This document shows positions 5,472 through 5,741 of a stretch of DNA of 5,741 nt, piece by piece. Position numbers and translations under genes: made by a program. Source of the stretch: Pseudomonadota bacterium (GTDB lineage Bacteria; Pseudomonadota; Alphaproteobacteria; Rhodospirillales; 2-02-FULL-58-16); assembly GCA_022572335.1 (NCBI GenBank), contig JACZWD010000167.1, forward strand, positions 1 through 5,741, in the 5' to 3' direction. The notes under the pieces were generated by a model. It had not been told where the DNA came from. It saw nothing but the letters and a program-made list of their open reading frames with translations, and made no database searches. The number at the start of each line of letters is the position of its first letter. Positions within the stretch are counted from its first letter, which is position 1.

Positions 5472-5741
5472 ATGGGCGGAAATTCCATCAAGGCGGTCGT
5501 TTTCGACCTGGACGGCACGCTCATCGACAGCGCGCCCGACCTGCGCACCGCGATGAACCGCCTGCTCGCCGAAAAGGGCCGCCGGTCGCTCGGCCTGGGC
5601 GCGGTCACGGCGATGGTCGGCGACGGGGTGCACAAGCTGGTGGAGCGCGCCCTTGCCGCCACCGGGAAAGAGACGCCGACCGCCGGCGAGATCGCCCGTG
5701 CGACCCGCCGGGTTATCGATTTCTATGCAGGCCACGGCGCC
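5472..5741 (+). CDS. gph: phosphoglycolate phosphatase-like HAD hydrolase (N-terminal part)
   Basis: Ninety codons run from ATG to the window edge without a stop. The peptide opens MGGNSIKAVVFDLDGTLIDS: residues 11-20 are HAD motif I, with nucleophile Asp12 and acid/base Asp14. It continues with APDL (21-24), MVGDGVHKLVERAL (48-61) and a helical cap region, as in the Gph family, which hydrolyses 2-phosphoglycolate to glycolate, for example after DNA 3'-end repair. The full protein is usually about 220-250 residues, so roughly 130-160 residues, including motifs II-IV, are missing. The ATG is preferred because motif I begins about ten residues in, as is usual; the ribosome binding site is weak at best. 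It is transcribed away from glmU. Other HAD phosphatases share motif I, so the exact substrate is an inference from similarity and neighbours. Confidence 0.85.
   Translation, partial: MGGNSIKAVVFDLDGTLIDSAPDLRTAMNRLLAEKGRRSLGLGAVTAMVGDGVHKLVERALAATGKETPTAGEIARATRRVIDFYAGHGA

Noticed and set aside
5370..5735. Extension of the glmU frame upstream to base 5735
   Set aside because: The extra 122 residues match no GlmU sequence and run over the control region and the divergent gph start; the family start is the ATG at 5369.

Overview
The window looks like chromosomal DNA from a GC-rich alphaproteobacterium, most likely in or near Rhodospirillales. This is inferred from the base composition, the protein sequences, and the arrangement gph facing away from a glmU-glmS pair, which I associate with that group. 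No rRNA, tRNA, CRISPR array, plasmid or phage gene was seen.

Layout, left to right: (1) bases 1-151, the C-terminal end of a TPR-like protein on the + strand; (2) an 81-base convergent gap with a weak stem-loop; (3) bases 233-1876, minus strand, a class III nucleotidyl cyclase with an N-terminal DUF427 domain, starting at TTG behind a good ribosome binding site; (4) bases 1877-2174, a non-coding gap almost filled by a 266-base MITE-like element (1911-2176) with 25-base imperfect terminal inverted repeats and further nested repeats; (5) bases 2175-3998, minus strand, complete glmS; (6) bases 4005-5369, minus strand, complete glmU, six bases upstream of glmS; (7) a 102-base divergent promoter region; (8) from base 5472, plus strand, the first 90 codons of a HAD-family phosphatase resembling gph.

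GlmS makes glucosamine-6-phosphate from fructose-6-phosphate and glutamine. GlmU acetylates and uridylylates glucosamine-1-phosphate to give UDP-GlcNAc, the precursor of peptidoglycan and lipid A. The intermediate step, GlmM, is not in this window. The 6-base gap, with the glmS ribosome binding site inside the end of glmU, points to one operon. The cyclase lies downstream on the same strand but is separated from glmS by the repeat element, so it is probably transcribed from its own promoter or by read-through.

The genes for UDP-GlcNAc synthesis are ordinary. The parts worth a second look are the DUF427-cyclase fusion, its Arg at a substrate-selecting position, and the nested palindromic element whose edge coincides with the glmS stop codon. 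I see no convincing evidence of a wholly new multi-gene system.
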